This document shows, in pieces, positions 34,652 through 46,214 of a stretch of DNA of 64,000 nt. Source of the stretch: Hofstenia miamia (lineage: Eukaryota; Xenacoelomorpha; Acoela). The DNA is taken from NCBI GenBank assembly GCA_004352715.1, contig SCFE01000008.1, positions 948,351 to 1,012,350 on the forward strand, given 5' to 3'. The notes below the pieces were generated by a model. The model ran no database searches and was not told where the DNA came from. It saw only the letters and a program-made list of their open reading frames with translations. A program made the position numbers and the translations under genes. Each line of letters begins with the position of its first letter. The stretch's first letter is position 1.

Positions 34652-34759
34652 CAGATAAATTATTACGTCAGAATATCTAGATTTCTTCCTCGTATCCAAA
34701 TTGTTCAGAAACATAATTCTGCAGCAAGGCGTCTTTACATTCGCGGAAATAATGGCAAG
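34652..34759 (+). pseudogene. TRRAP: TRRAP-like exon 2
   Basis: 36 codons after a 43-nt intron: QINYYVRISRFLPRIQIVQ through RRLYIRGNNGK, ending at the donor GGTTAG. The frame is intact. Confidence 0.88.
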
Positions 34760-34805
34760 GTTAGTTTGCAATGTTTAAATTTGATTATATGCATAAAATT
34801 TTTAG

Positions 34806-34902
34806 ATTTACCCACATCTAATAGTCAATGTTTGAAGCTCGCAGAAACGAACGTGTTTTGTAACTTTTTCGCTTCCTTAACTACTTCTTAGATCGTAAAA
34901 AG
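34806..34902 (+). pseudogene. TRRAP: TRRAP-like exon 3, carrying a nonsense codon
   Basis: IYPHLIVN is followed by an 11-nt deletion, then EARRNERVL, a TAA where family members have Gln, and LFRFLNYFLDRKK ending at the donor GGTAAGC. This is the clearest inactivating exon. Confidence 0.85.
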
Positions 34903-36155
34903 GTAAGCATTCCCATTATCAATGCTTACCAATCAGCACTACGGTGTATCAAATATTCTTATGTTAGGTTTTTAATGTACGGGCAAGTAGACAAATTTCA
35001 TTTTTAATGCAGTATTTGTTTATGCCATGATTAATTTTTGCAAGACTTCTTTTACTGAAAGTGAATTTAAATTCATATAATTCTAAGAATGAATTTTTGT
35101 ATCATTTCCAAGAAATGTTTTAATTGTAAGAGTAGATCGAAAATAAATTTCACCCGTTTACATTTAAAATCTTTTGAAAATACTGATAACCTACCACTTT
35201 AATCAACATGATAATGCATTCTTAAATACATTGCTTACATCAAATAAAGTTTAGTATTTTTTCGTATAAATTATCGTATTTAATGAATATTTGGACAAGT
35301 GTGTCAAAATATCTTGCATGTTTGCCATTCAAAGATCGTAGGCAAAATTTTATGCACTTTCCAAGTCTTTGTAATGAGCTATACCATGACGAGAATATAT
35401 TTTTACCATTTTTTGCGTGGAACTTGCTTCATGTTGTTTCAATGTATTGTAATTCAAACATGACTTAGAAAATGCTCCATGCATAGATAGAAGTAAATAT
35501 AAGTGAATCTTAAATTAAGCAATGATCTATATAAATGCATGAAGAATTCAGTAAATGCATCACGTTTGGCTCTCAGCAATTGTTTATGAGGCTACCTATA
35601 TCGAAATACTATATAAAGTGTATCAAACATGTCATTTACTATTTTCGTAAAAAATTTATTTTCATGTCCATCTGTTTTCGAAGTAAATATTTGAAAATGG
35701 TGATCATTGAAAAACGAATGTTTGAGTGTCTGTGAAACACTTTGAAAGTTTAAAAACACAGATCTAACGTATTGTATCAAACCCACCCAAAAGGTTTTAT
35801 GTGTTAATAAGTCAAGGTAAAGTGCACTACTATTGTAGGAAATTTATTAAATTTTACAGAACATAATTGGATCTCTTCTTAAAAATCTATTTAAAATGGC
35901 GTGGGTGTCTGGAACAACCAGAAGTAAACTAAAGATTAGGTTGTTTAATTATAGTGTGTAAACAAAATCTGTTATTCTAACATTTTTTGCATTTATTAAT
36001 TGGCCGGGGTGTTATCAGTAGTTTGATACGTAATTAATCAAGTAATTAATTTTAGATAAAGCGCGCCTTTAATCTCGTCTAATTAGTAAGCGCGAATCGC
36101 TTTAAAACCACAATTCCATTTAAATAAATATTTCTCATTCACAACTTCTTAAAGG
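34903..36155. other. Intron sequence, upstream part
   Basis: AT-rich, with short open frames but none showing homology or coding character that I recognise. Confidence 0.45.
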
Positions 36156-36671
36156 ATGCTTGAAAAATGCTTGGTAGAATCTTTTAACGAAGGCCTTAAT
36201 AATAAAAGCCCACCATCAAACCCAAAAGACTCATTGCTCTTTCCGCTTTGTTCGATAGAAATTTTAAAAAATAATGGAAAAGAAAAGTTTGCCAAAGAAA
36301 AGCTTGGATCCAGGAAAGATAGTTTTCAGCGACCCGGCTGGTTAAAAGAAAAATTCAAGTCCGTTGAATGCAGTAATTATCAGAAGAATGAATTTTGTAG
36401 TTTTGGTTATAATTGTAAGTTTGCCCATGGTCTCAGCGATCTACCAATAAAGTCCTTAAAAAAAAAAAAATAAAAAAACAAGAAATGCAATAATTTTCAC
36501 AATTAAAGCCAATGTAAATTCGGGGTTAGTTGGCTTTATCTTCACGAAAGCTTTAAAGAAGAGATGATACCCATAGAAAAAATTGCCGTAATCAGAGATC
36601 TTCAACATAAAAAGGAAGACGAAAATAAGGGCTATTATCAACTTTTTTCCTATCCCCACGAAAGTTTATAA
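36156..36671 (+). pseudogene. Tandem CCCH zinc-finger gene (tristetraprolin/ZFP36 type), broken
   Basis: An ATG frame, with an in-frame TAA just upstream, gives 105 codons ending in a first finger: FKSVECSNYQKNEFCSFGYN then CKFAHG (C-x8-C-x5-C-x3-H, preceded by a K.ELC-like lead). The same frame continues past a TAA (36471-36473) into a second finger at the expected distance of 19 residues: C-x8-C-x5-W-x3-H. Here the third Cys is Trp and a second TAA (36504-36506) lies inside. It then stays open to a TAA at 36669-36671. Such proteins bind AU-rich mRNA and promote its decay. A poly-A tract at 36459-36470 overlaps the Lys-rich linker. The gene lies in the largest TRRAP-like intron and has no visible introns, so a retrocopy is possible. 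Confidence 0.75.
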
Positions 36672-38945
36672 GTTAACAAGTATTATCAACATAATAAATA
36701 ACCGTTCTATACCTTTTATTTGTTTGCTGTTTTTAGCTGGATTCTATGTCAATTTTTATTGTTATAAGATTTTAATTTAACTTCCGTTGATTTTTGGAAG
36801 TGCCTGCTCTATCAATATACCTTTAGGTAAAATAAAAAAATTATTAATGTGTTGTTATTATTCTTCGAAATCGGTTCCACCGTTTAATTTTTGTTGTTTC
36901 CCATTTTCAATTGGACGGAACTGTATTGCTGATCGTAAAAATAAAATTTATTTATTTTTACTTAAACTTACGAAATCATTAATGACATTGGAAAGGTAAA
37001 AATCCTGTTGTTTTGATTTTTGGGACAATTTTTTTTTATTTTGAATATTAAAAATTCCCCATTTTTCATTTTCAACAAGGGTTTTACGAAAATGGAAAGG
37101 GTCACATCTCATACAATGTCATTTTTCATTTGGGAATAGTAATGTATCGATATTGCACTTCATGTTTACTCAAATATAGAATCCTAGATGCTCCTACTTT
37201 ATTAAGCTTATTGTTTATAGCGCTTGGTGTCTTTTTTCACAAAGGGTCAGCAATTACTGCGTTACAATGCCCATTTTCTAGGATTTTTTCATGCTAAGCT
37301 GCATACATAGAAAAAAATAAATAGCTCAAATACTTTGCTAAAATCTTTAATAGAATTTGTACCATAGATTTTTGTTCAAACGCCTGTAATGTCTTTAAAT
37401 GTTTTATTTTTTAAAGCTCGAGTCTGCTTCTAAAAAATATATTTAATTCTTTAAATTAATAAAAAATTTAATGTAATGATGATAAATAAGGTATTAAATT
37501 TTTTTGTGATATTCAAATATCACTTTTAATAATCTTGCATCAATTTCATTTGCACGATGTTGCTATTTGACAACCTTGCGCAGGATTATTTTAAATTTCA
37601 ATTTCTTTACCAATCGCAAATAACCATTTTTAACTTAAAATTATTGTAAAATGTTTTTTACCCAAAAACTCGGAATTAGAAAACAACGTAACTCGATCGA
37701 ACTCGGAATTTTCTTAAAAAAAATACTCGCACTCGAAACTTAAAAACTCGAACTCGAGTCGAAAACCAGGCAGTTAGGATTATTCAACAAGTTGTTTGTG
37801 CTGATTGAAGAAATTTCAGAACAATTTTTAAAACACGATATAATTGCACACTAGGACGCTAGTTGATTAACCCTACTGCACTTAACCACAAATGGCAACT
37901 GTTGCATCACTAATATTCACCAGTAAATGCTTATGTTTTTGTAAAGAGTGACACTCAATAATTATGTCGTGTTAAATTTCTCTTTTTATTTCCCCTCATC
38001 ACGTTCCGTCACGTATTTAAATGTGACGCTCTAGCGCGAATCACTCTTTTTGAGATACCCCATTCTCCAAACCGCCCTCGTCCCCAAGAAAACGTACAAA
38101 ATCTGACAATAAAACATGTTCAACCAAGTTAAAAACACATTTACAAATGACTTGAAATTGGCTCTGAAACACCATTAACATGGTAAGACGTGAAAATGAT
38201 AAAGACAAAATGGTTTTTGTTCAAAAAAACAAATCCAAAATAGTGTTACTGCGACGGCACAAATATTGGATAAATACACTGCATTTTGCTTCACGAAAGT
38301 GGGAAGTCCACCTCCTCCCCCTGTGACGTAATTCTTCAACGCTCTCAAAGTGATTTTCTCCGAAATTCCTTCTGTGATCTTCTATTAACTAAATTTATTG
38401 AATATTTCACATCAATTACCCGTTTTGTTTTGTTGTATTTCAGAAGTTTTTAATTGAAAATTTTGATGCTTTTGCAGCTCCCCAAAGTATTCAATTATTT
38501 TCAAGAAAATTCTGTGCCGGACAAAAGGATCTGGAAGCTTAGTAATAATATATTAATTTTGCAATTCTTTTCTTTTTGCAAATGGTTTTTTTTTGCAAAT
38601 CATTATGTAACTATTATTACTAACCAGAAAGTCATCTATGATTTTGGTGCAAAAAAGTGAATCGTGTGACACTTACGGTTTAATACTTGCTGTTGTACAT
38701 GTTATGAATATTATGGTCTCAACTCTGTTTCTTTAAATATCTATAATGTAGTTATCACTAATATCTTGTAATTGAATTTTTGCATTATGAGCCTGGGTAA
38801 TATTCAATATTTTCTGGACGTTATTTTTAGTTATTGTCTATGCCGCTTAAAGTGGAGCCCGAGTGTAAAATTGTATACGTTTATGATACTGCTTTTTGAT
38901 CTAGGATATTTTAGGACACTGCTAAGCGATTTTTGCAATTTACAG
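36672..38945. other. Intron sequence with a CTCGA-rich patch
   Basis: No coding frame is supported. Around 37665-37760 the motif ACTCG(A/G)A recurs many times, including the palindrome CTCGAACTCGAG. Confidence 0.4.
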
Positions 38946-39099
38946 TGCCAAAGGTGGTTGGAGTTTCTCCACAAATGCGATTGGTAGAAGACGAACCTTA
39001 GCAGATATCAGTCGTACTCTGGTTCCACGCACCGTGTTGAAGGAGTGGGCACTGACTTCTTACTCGAATGCGACACATTTTTGGACTTTTCGAAAACAG
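38946..39099 (+). pseudogene. TRRAP: TRRAP-like exon 4, with internal deletion
   Basis: After the acceptor TTTACAG, VPKVVGVSPQMRLVEDEP is joined by TA to ADISRTLVPRTVLKEWALTS and NATHFWTFRKQ in another frame. About 55 codons expected between the two halves are absent. The junction itself (CCTTAG|CAG) looks like a splice acceptor, so an exon plus intron may have been deleted together. Confidence 0.87.
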
Positions 39100-39141
39100 G
39101 TTCTTATCCTCTTTAAATATTAATCCTGAATTTGGTTTTAG

Positions 39142-39283
39142 TTTACACTACATGCGTCGTTGTTGGCCCTCAGTGAATTTGTTTTGCATCTCACAAAGTT
39201 AAATCCAGATATGCTTCAAATAATTCGAGAATCTGGATTCCTGTCTGTATTCTATTTTAATTTTGGCATTGATGACTCAACTG
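39142..39283 (+). pseudogene. TRRAP: TRRAP-like exon 5
   Basis: A 42-nt intron precedes FTLHASLLALSEFVLHL and KLNPDMLQIIRESGFLSVFY, ending FGIDDST with a phase-1 donor G|GTTAGC. The frame is intact. Confidence 0.88.
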
Positions 39284-39797
39284 GTTAGCATTTGAAATTT
39301 TTTATATAAAGAATGTGACAGTTTTGTTTTTCGATACGCGTTTACAGTAAAATGAAACAAATGTAAACTTTACTATGACTTTGTTATTAGAGAGTGAGAT
39401 CGGTTACCCCATGTAACCAGACCCGATTTCGAGTTTCGGTTCGGGTTCTGGACCAAAGATTAGAATGATTATTAAAAATATACTGATGTTAATCGCTGCT
39501 AGATTTGAAAAAAATTGAAAAATTTAAGTAATGCCATTGCATTGTTGTTTCCCCTATCAGAAAATAATTGATGTTTTTATGATCACTTGATTAGACAAAG
39601 ATACATAACGTTAGATCAAAGTCAACGTCTCGGGTCGGATTTGGATAGTAAATATTCCGATCGGGTCGGGTTCGTGTCCATGCTTACCTCATATTGTCAC
39701 TCTGCTTAAAAGATTTGTTTCTCTAATTTTAATTCGATAGGATAATTTCGTATTTCAGTATACCATAACTTGTCATTTTGTATTACCTATTATTTAG

Positions 39798-39999
39798 GAG
39801 AACTCGATGCGAATAGAGCTGTCCCATTCCGCTTAACACCTAATTTCGTGGAGTTTATATCTGAAATTGGTCTCAGTGGTGTATTTGCTGCGTCAATGAT
39901 CGCAGTTGCTCGTTGTTTTGTTGAACCAAGATTCGCTTTTGATTCTTATTTGAGAGCCGTTCTTCGCGACGAAATGATCGCTTGGGATAAAAGTTCATG
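39798..39999 (+). pseudogene. TRRAP: TRRAP-like exon 6
   Basis: The acceptor TATTTAG leads to GELDANRAVPFRLTPNFVEF through ASMIAVARCF and VLRDEMIAWDKS, completing the split Gly codon from exon 5. The donor is probably the GTATGA at 40000. The alternative, reading on to TGA at 40015, would truncate the protein. Confidence 0.9.
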
Positions 40000-40920
40000 T
40001 ATGAATCTTGCTTGAATACAAAAAACAAATTATTGATGCATAGATGTAACTAGTTTACTTATGCCTTCTAAATTAGTCTTTTATCTACCGGACAGATTAA
40101 TGTTCTCATTTTTATAAACTTGGAGCAGTATTACCTAAACATTTTCAGTAGGATTCTAATCTTTTGAACTACTCAACCATAGGTTGTGATTGCAAATTTC
40201 GATTTTTCACCCATTCTTTTGTTCATTTGTTTTGTAATTTCTTTTGAAAAAAACTTAAAATTGTTATTTGTTAAAATATATTTATTATGGAATGCTGTAA
40301 AACGATTACGCCACCACTTTCAGTTGGACGGTTTCCATCTACTATTAGGTCTTTTCACAAAATCAATAATGCTTTAAGACGGGACTGTCCAAACGAATCG
40401 GTTTTCATCTCTAAACAAAATATTTTCCCAAGATCTTTGTTTTATAACTTCTAAAATTTCCAAGTGATTTCTCTTCTATGTTGTAGTAAATCAAGGTTTT
40501 TCTGTTACACTAAGCACTCAAGCCTCCGAATAAAGCTAAATTTGAAACTTTATTTGAAGCCATTTAATAAAAAGTGATTAATTTAGCTTAAAAACTTAAA
40601 ATGTTGTAGGGTTGTGTTTTTGTGTGATAATCTGAAAAGCAGTTTTTGTTTGGGTTGAGACATATTTATATGGACTTTTCAGCCTGAGCCCTGATACCTG
40701 ATCGCCATGACAAACAAAGAGCTCATAATGCGTTCTTATCTCTCCCATTGCAATTATTACAAAATAAGTGAACTTGATACTTTAATAAATTAGTCAATTG
40801 ATTACAACAGTAATTAAAAAATGATACAAAACATGAAGTGGAGGCATAATGCTAATTTCGGATCCATATTTTGGTTGTAGATTTCTGGCTAAAAGAATTG
40901 TTTATGTTGGTCTTCCCTTT

Positions 40921-41127
40921 TTACTCTTCAAAGAGGTTTACTGCATTTAATTTTACTAGAAGAGCATCATCGATTGATTCATAGTTTTTAGGTTCATTAT
41001 TTTCTGCTGTTTGTGTTGGCAAAAGTTCTGTTTCAGCAATAGAAATCTGTGAGATCAAAGGAGTAAAAATAGTTCTTTTATAAGGAACTGACATTCGAAG
41101 TTTTCTACAAGATCTAACTGAAGCCAT
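40921..41127 (-). CDS. Small hypothetical ORF, 68 codons
   Basis: It starts with ATG and ends with TAA, composition MASVRSCRKLRMSVPYKR...ALLVKLNAVNLFEE. The balanced amino-acid use is more protein-like than most frames nearby, but I recognise no family. It is antisense to the last intron of the TRRAP-like locus. It could be a single exon or chance. Confidence 0.25.
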   Translation of the reverse strand: MASVRSCRKLRMSVPYKRTIFTPLISQISIAETELLPTQTAENNEPKNYESIDDALLVKLNAVNLFEE

Positions 41128-41680
41128 TCAGATTACATAATCATTCAATTCACCATAAATATAAATGTTCTTAATAATAAAAATATGATGCCTTTTATGT
41201 AGCTTGAATGGATTATGTCCTTTCGAGAATGAAGAATTGAACTCAATAAATCAAAAAATTTTGCAACTCTCACTTAATGTTTCTGAATTTAACTAAATAA
41301 CGTGCAATGATATTGGCAAAGTTAAACTAAATTTGCAATTAGAAATATACTAAGGTATTTTGAAAGAACTTGAATTTTTAAAGTGTGTTTTGTCTAACTC
41401 AATTCAAGACATGTTGTTACCAAAGACTTTTCATTTATATTTCAATATGAATTATCTATTTATTAATTATCCCCGTCAGTTGACATTTGTCTCCCAAATG
41501 TTATCTCTACTCATATTGTTAATGTTATTGAGAGTATGAACATTTATTGAAGAATTTTATATCGTACAATCCTGTAATATAAATATATTTGGGTTTAAAA
41601 ACGAAGTGCAAAATGTATACCTTTTCTGTTATAGGTGTTTTTAATCTATGCACCAAAGGGTGAATTCTATATATTTTTAG

Positions 41681-41801
41681 ATTTATTGCAATTAGAAGGC
41701 GGCGAAGGCAAAGTGACAAATTAATTGCAGTAGCTTCAAATCCAGAAACTCTTGCGCGGATGAACCCCTCTTGGCATCCTTGGTTGTGGAAAATTTTGTA
41801 G
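41681..41801 (+). pseudogene. TRRAP: TRRAP-like last exon (FATC end)
   Basis: LLQLEGGEGKVT is followed by a one-base shift, then LIAVASNPETLARMNPSWHP and WL. The usual stop after HPWL is read through as TGG, adding WKIL before TAG (41799-41801). Poly-A signals AATAAA follow near 41860 and 41896. Confidence 0.87.
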
Positions 41802-41869
41802 CATTCATTGTTTTTAGATTTTGTATTTTGTATAGTGTTTTAGATCGCCATTTCAAAATAAAAAATTTG

Positions 41870-42900
41870 AACTACTTGTTGTTTAAATATTACCAATAAA
41901 GCACAATTTTTGGTAATGAAAAAATTCTTGTTGAACAGTTAGTGTTACTTGCTTACCTTACAATAGAGCCCAACTACATTTAACAGCAATTTGTGAACGT
42001 TATATTACCAGGCCGAAAATAATCGCCAATATTTTTATGATTAAAAAACTTGGATTTAATTGCAGAAAAGATTTTGATTTTAAAAACGTGTTAAAAACTG
42101 TTTTATTTTGCCGAAGCGTGCTTTTGAATTCTTTTAAATTAGATGATGTTTAAGTCAATGAAATTGCATATTTTTAGGTTAAAGAACTGAATAATTGCTA
42201 TATTCATCCTTGAAATTCATTGTATCAAAATCTCAATTAACTGCTTAAAGATTGTATGACTTTTTGCCATTTTTTGTCTTTCAGTCAGAATACATTAAAA
42301 CAATGTGTTTTTAGATAGGCAAAACCTCCCTTTAAAGCTTATGCATTTAATCACACCAAAATTAATTCACATCCACTTATATTGCATTGAGAGAAAAGCA
42401 AACCAGGGCTGATTATTGGAAAGTCTTGAATTTTTTGTTTCGCCAGTTACATTTCAATTTTTTACTGTTTCGATAAACAATAATTACTTTGCTAACACCA
42501 AATAATCTAAAGAACTTTGGTTCCCTAAATTTCAAGGTGTTTTATATTCTATGTATCAAACATGGGAAGCTTGCTTAATGCAATATTTGAAGTAAAAATG
42601 CTTAATGTCAATCACAAACCAGTTCTCCTTGTGCAATTGTTGTATTCAAACCCGTAGTATATCCTGAGCTAAATTTTGAACCCGGCAGTATTTATATTTG
42701 TTTTAAATCCAAGGCCTACTTTAGTCACGCCTCCCGATTTCTGGAAAATCTTTAAAGGTAGCTAAGAACACCTTACCAAGAGAAAGAAGAAGAAAAATCT
42801 ATATTCAGAAATTGTTTTAACAATAAATAGAAATACTGATAACAAATTCTGAAAGCGTCAAGAAAGTAATACAAAACTAAAAAAGAAAACAACGAATATT
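41870..42900. other. Non-coding, grading into the LINE 3' end
   Basis: No frame is supported. Because the LINE reads leftward, its 3' untranslated region should lie somewhere in 42.78-42.94 kb. I could not find its exact end or a target duplication. Confidence 0.4.
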
Positions 42901-42938
42901 TACAAATAAAAAGTGGTTAACTTGCGCTATGGCGATTG

Positions 42939-45900
42939 CTAGTTTCTATTAATAGAGTAATCAGGATTATAAAATTTATAACCTCGCCATTTCAGTTTTT
43001 TTATATTATAAGTGCAAAAATATTTTTTAATAACCATTTTAAAGTTTTTTAATTTACTTATTTGTTTAATGTATTTTGGTAATTCATTCCACATATTTAT
43101 AGCTGTGTTTAGAAATGAATTTTTCATTATTCGTTTCTTATACCTAATAGGTTGAATTATGTGCGTTCTTTTATTTTGTTTATTGAGTAATTTTGCAGCA
43201 AGAAAGTCATTTTTGTAATATGGGAATGCATTGTTGACTATTTTGAAGAACGTCGTTAAGACATTTATATGGATGTAACATTGCGGATGTAAAAATAATT
43301 TTGAAATTTTTCTATATTCATTATTCTTATTAAAGCTATGATTATTTACTGCTACTTTGATAGCCCAATTTATTTGCACTTGGAATTTCCTGAGAAATTT
43401 TTGGGTTATATCTGTGTAGAGTATATTGGCATAGTTAAAATGACTTAATATTAGAGCTTATATTAATTTGAATTTTTGCGTTAGTTGGAAGTTTTTGAGA
43501 AATTAAGTTAATTGCTTTAATCGATATGGCCATTTTTCTAACAACATGATTTAGTTGCTCTTCAAAATTTAGATTTATGTCAAAAATTATTCCGAGGTAC
43601 TTAAAAGACTCAACCTGTTTTATTTGAATGCCGTTGAAATTTTGTATTTTGAAGCATCAGTAGATTTAGTTTTTGATTTAACAATACATAATTGAGTTTT
43701 TTGTGGATTTACTCTTAGTTTTATAGAAGACAAATATTTAGCAAAAGAAGCACAGTTTGTTTCGAGAGTTTGAACCACTTTTTCGGGAAATTTATTAGAA
43801 TGAAATAATATTGTGTCATCTGCATATTGTATAACGTCGCATGTTACTCGCTCGGACAAATCATTTATGTAAATATTAAATAATAACGGACCCAAAATTG
43901 TACCCTGAGGAACCGCCTTTTTAGTGCATACCCAATGTGAAAAAGATTCATTAATTTTAACTCTTTGCATGCGATTGTATAAGTAACTGGAGATAAGACC
44001 TATGCTGTCATTAGAAAAACCTAGAAATTTAACTTTTTGTAGTAAGATACTGCGGTCAATGGAATCGAAAGCTTTCGAGAGGTCTAAGCAAGCAATTGCT
44101 GAGTATTCATTATCATTTATTGTTGATCGCCATTTTTCTGTAGCTTGTATTAAAGCGTCGCTCGTAGAAATACCTTTACGAAAACCATATTGTGTTTTGG
44201 AGTAGAGATCATGTTTACAAAGATGTTCGTTAATTTGATTAAAAAGAATTCGTTCAAAAATTTTGCTGATTGGAGAAGTGATCGAAGTGGGTCTATAATT
44301 TTCGCAATCTTCGGGATCATTTCTTTTAAATAATGGTGTTATATTTGCCAATTTTAATTCATCTGGAAAAAAGGAGTGTTTTATACAATTATTTAAAATG
44401 TAGCATATTGGTTCAGCTATTAAGTCACCTGAGAGTTTTAGGAACCACGTTGGTATTAGAGAGGGTCCACTGGATTTATTTTTTAAACATTGTATCGACT
44501 TTATGATTTCATATTTTGTTGCAAAACGAAAAGAGAAAGAGGTTGGAGTTCCTTTGGGTTTATTAAGGCAAAAAGGTACATTCATACCGTTGTAGTTTCC
44601 TAAATTTAGGAAAACTTCATTGAAAGCATTGCAGATTTCCTTCTTATTTGTAATGGATTTATCTTTATAGTATATTCTTTCTATTTCTTCGGTTCGCATG
44701 TTTTTTCTATTTAGCAAATTGTTAACAAATTCCCATTTATTTTTTTGGGAAGAAAGACTTTGATACTGAAAACGGGAATAATTATTACTTGCTTTTCTTA
44801 TAGCAATGTTACATAAATTTCGTGCAGATTTATAAGCATTATGATTTTCCAGTGTTTGGGAATTTAAGTATTTTTTCAATTTCTGTTTCTTTATTTCGAT
44901 TAAATCGAGGCATTTAGAATCAATCCATGGTTTTGAAACATTATTCTGAGTTTTTTTGGTATTTTCGGATGAAAGAATATATTTTTCTGGGCAGCATATA
45001 TCCAAATAGAAAAGTAAAGTTTTTGTAAAATGTGATAGCATTTCATTAGGTGTTAATGATGAATATATCGAATTCCAGTTTTCGATTTTTAAATACTGTC
45101 GAAGTTTTTCGACATTTTCTGTTGATTTTTCTCGTATTTTTATCCAAGATTTAGAGGGTTTACAAACTTTTAGAATATTCGAATAAGTAGCTATAAGGCA
45201 GTGATCTGAGTATGGAAATTCAAAACAAAAATAATTGTAAGACGAAGAATTTTCTGATGTCATGAAATAGTCAATAAGCGTTTTACTATTAGCAGAAATT
45301 CTAGAAGGAATTTTTTTATTTATTAGTGAAATATTGAAGCCAAGCTTACTTTTTTCGTTATTGTTTAGATTTACATTCCAGTCTCCCATTACCATTATAT
45401 TCGTGTTATAACTCAGAGCAGTAGAAAATTCATCTTCCATTTGTAAGAAAAAGTTATTTATATAAGTTTTATTTGGACAATAAGAGATATTTAATAATTG
45501 ACTATTAAAATTTTTGTCTGGGTTTTGAATTTCAACCCAAAGACTTTCATAAGTTGAATCTTTTGCTATATCTGTCCTAAGTTTTGGTTTGAGTATTTTA
45601 GGTATGAAAAACATGACACCACCTCCTTTTGTCTTATTAAAATGAAAAGTTGGATTTCTGTCCTTTCTAAATATTTTAAATTTAGAGTTATCGATTGACC
45701 AGGACGAATTGTGATTATCATTTGTAAACCAGGTTTCAGTTATGCCCAGAATAAAGTTTGAATCCAGTTCAGAAATGAATTGTCTAAATTCCGAATTTTT
45801 TATTGAGAGATTCTGAAAATTTATGTGAATATATTTAAAAGAATTAGTTGAATGCATTATGTTTGATAATTCTGAGTATTCATAAATATTATCGGCTTTG

Positions 45901-46214
45901 GAAGGCCCGGGATTAATCTCGATGCCGGATATAAGTAACATTATTGTTAGTACTAGAAAGTAGAATAAAGAATGTTTTGTTGTTTTAATGAAAATCCATT
46001 TTTTAAATATCTTGCATGTATTCATGCTGTTTCTTAAATTATGTTTATGTATAGGTAAGGTTTCTCTAATACAGGTAATATTGAATTTTGAGTTAAGAAT
46101 AATTAGAATTAAATATATGAAAGACAGTGAGTTATTAGCGATAGCATAAATTAGGTGAAAAATTCGCCATAACCCAATGAGAGTCAAAAATATAAAAATA
46201 AAATTTACCATCAT
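42939..46214 (-). pseudogene. CR1-like LINE ORF2: 2A-like motif, endonuclease, reverse transcriptase
   Basis: The ATG at 46214 opens an 864-codon frame to 43620. After a frame change it continues (FNGIQIKQVESFKYLGII...) to 42939, including the C-terminal NMWNELPKYI region. Residues 1-45 and 82-96 are hydrophobic, and a 2A-like GIEINPGP occupies residues 97-104. The APE-type endonuclease shows ITETWF, MGDWNVNL and YSDHCLI. The RT shows LDLSKAFDSID, AVPQGTILGPLLFNIYIND and the catalytic QYADDTILF. The protein would nick target DNA and prime reverse transcription. All key RT and endonuclease residues persist, so the damage is recent: one shift at about 43620 and a stop near 43440. Confidence 0.9.

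Larger units (their letters stand above)
34443..41801 (+). pseudogene. TRRAP: TRRAP-like (Nipped-A) C-terminal gene copy, multi-exon, disrupted
   Basis: Seven exons in order match the C-terminal pseudokinase and FATC parts of TRRAP, the PIKK-family scaffold of SAGA and NuA4-type acetyltransferase complexes. Diagnostic strings are FFLIEEKCRFLSNF, QKHNSAARRLYIRG, VSPQMRLVEDEP, ANRAVPFRLTPN, ASMIAVARCF and WHPWL. Introns follow GT-AG, some as short as about 43 nt, so this is not a processed copy. Lesions: an 11-nt deletion and a CAA-to-TAA change in exon 3, loss of about 55 codons with a shift in exon 4, and a one-base shift in the last exon. Two short expected segments (after RKK and after WDKS) were not found. 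Exons upstream of 34443 are also missing. Sequencing error or assembly collapse could explain part of this, but the nonsense change and deletions favour a pseudogene. Confidence 0.88.

Noticed and set aside
36456-36659. Minus-strand 67-codon frame rich in Phe/Leu
   Set aside because: Antisense of the second zinc-finger region and a poly-A tract; low complexity.
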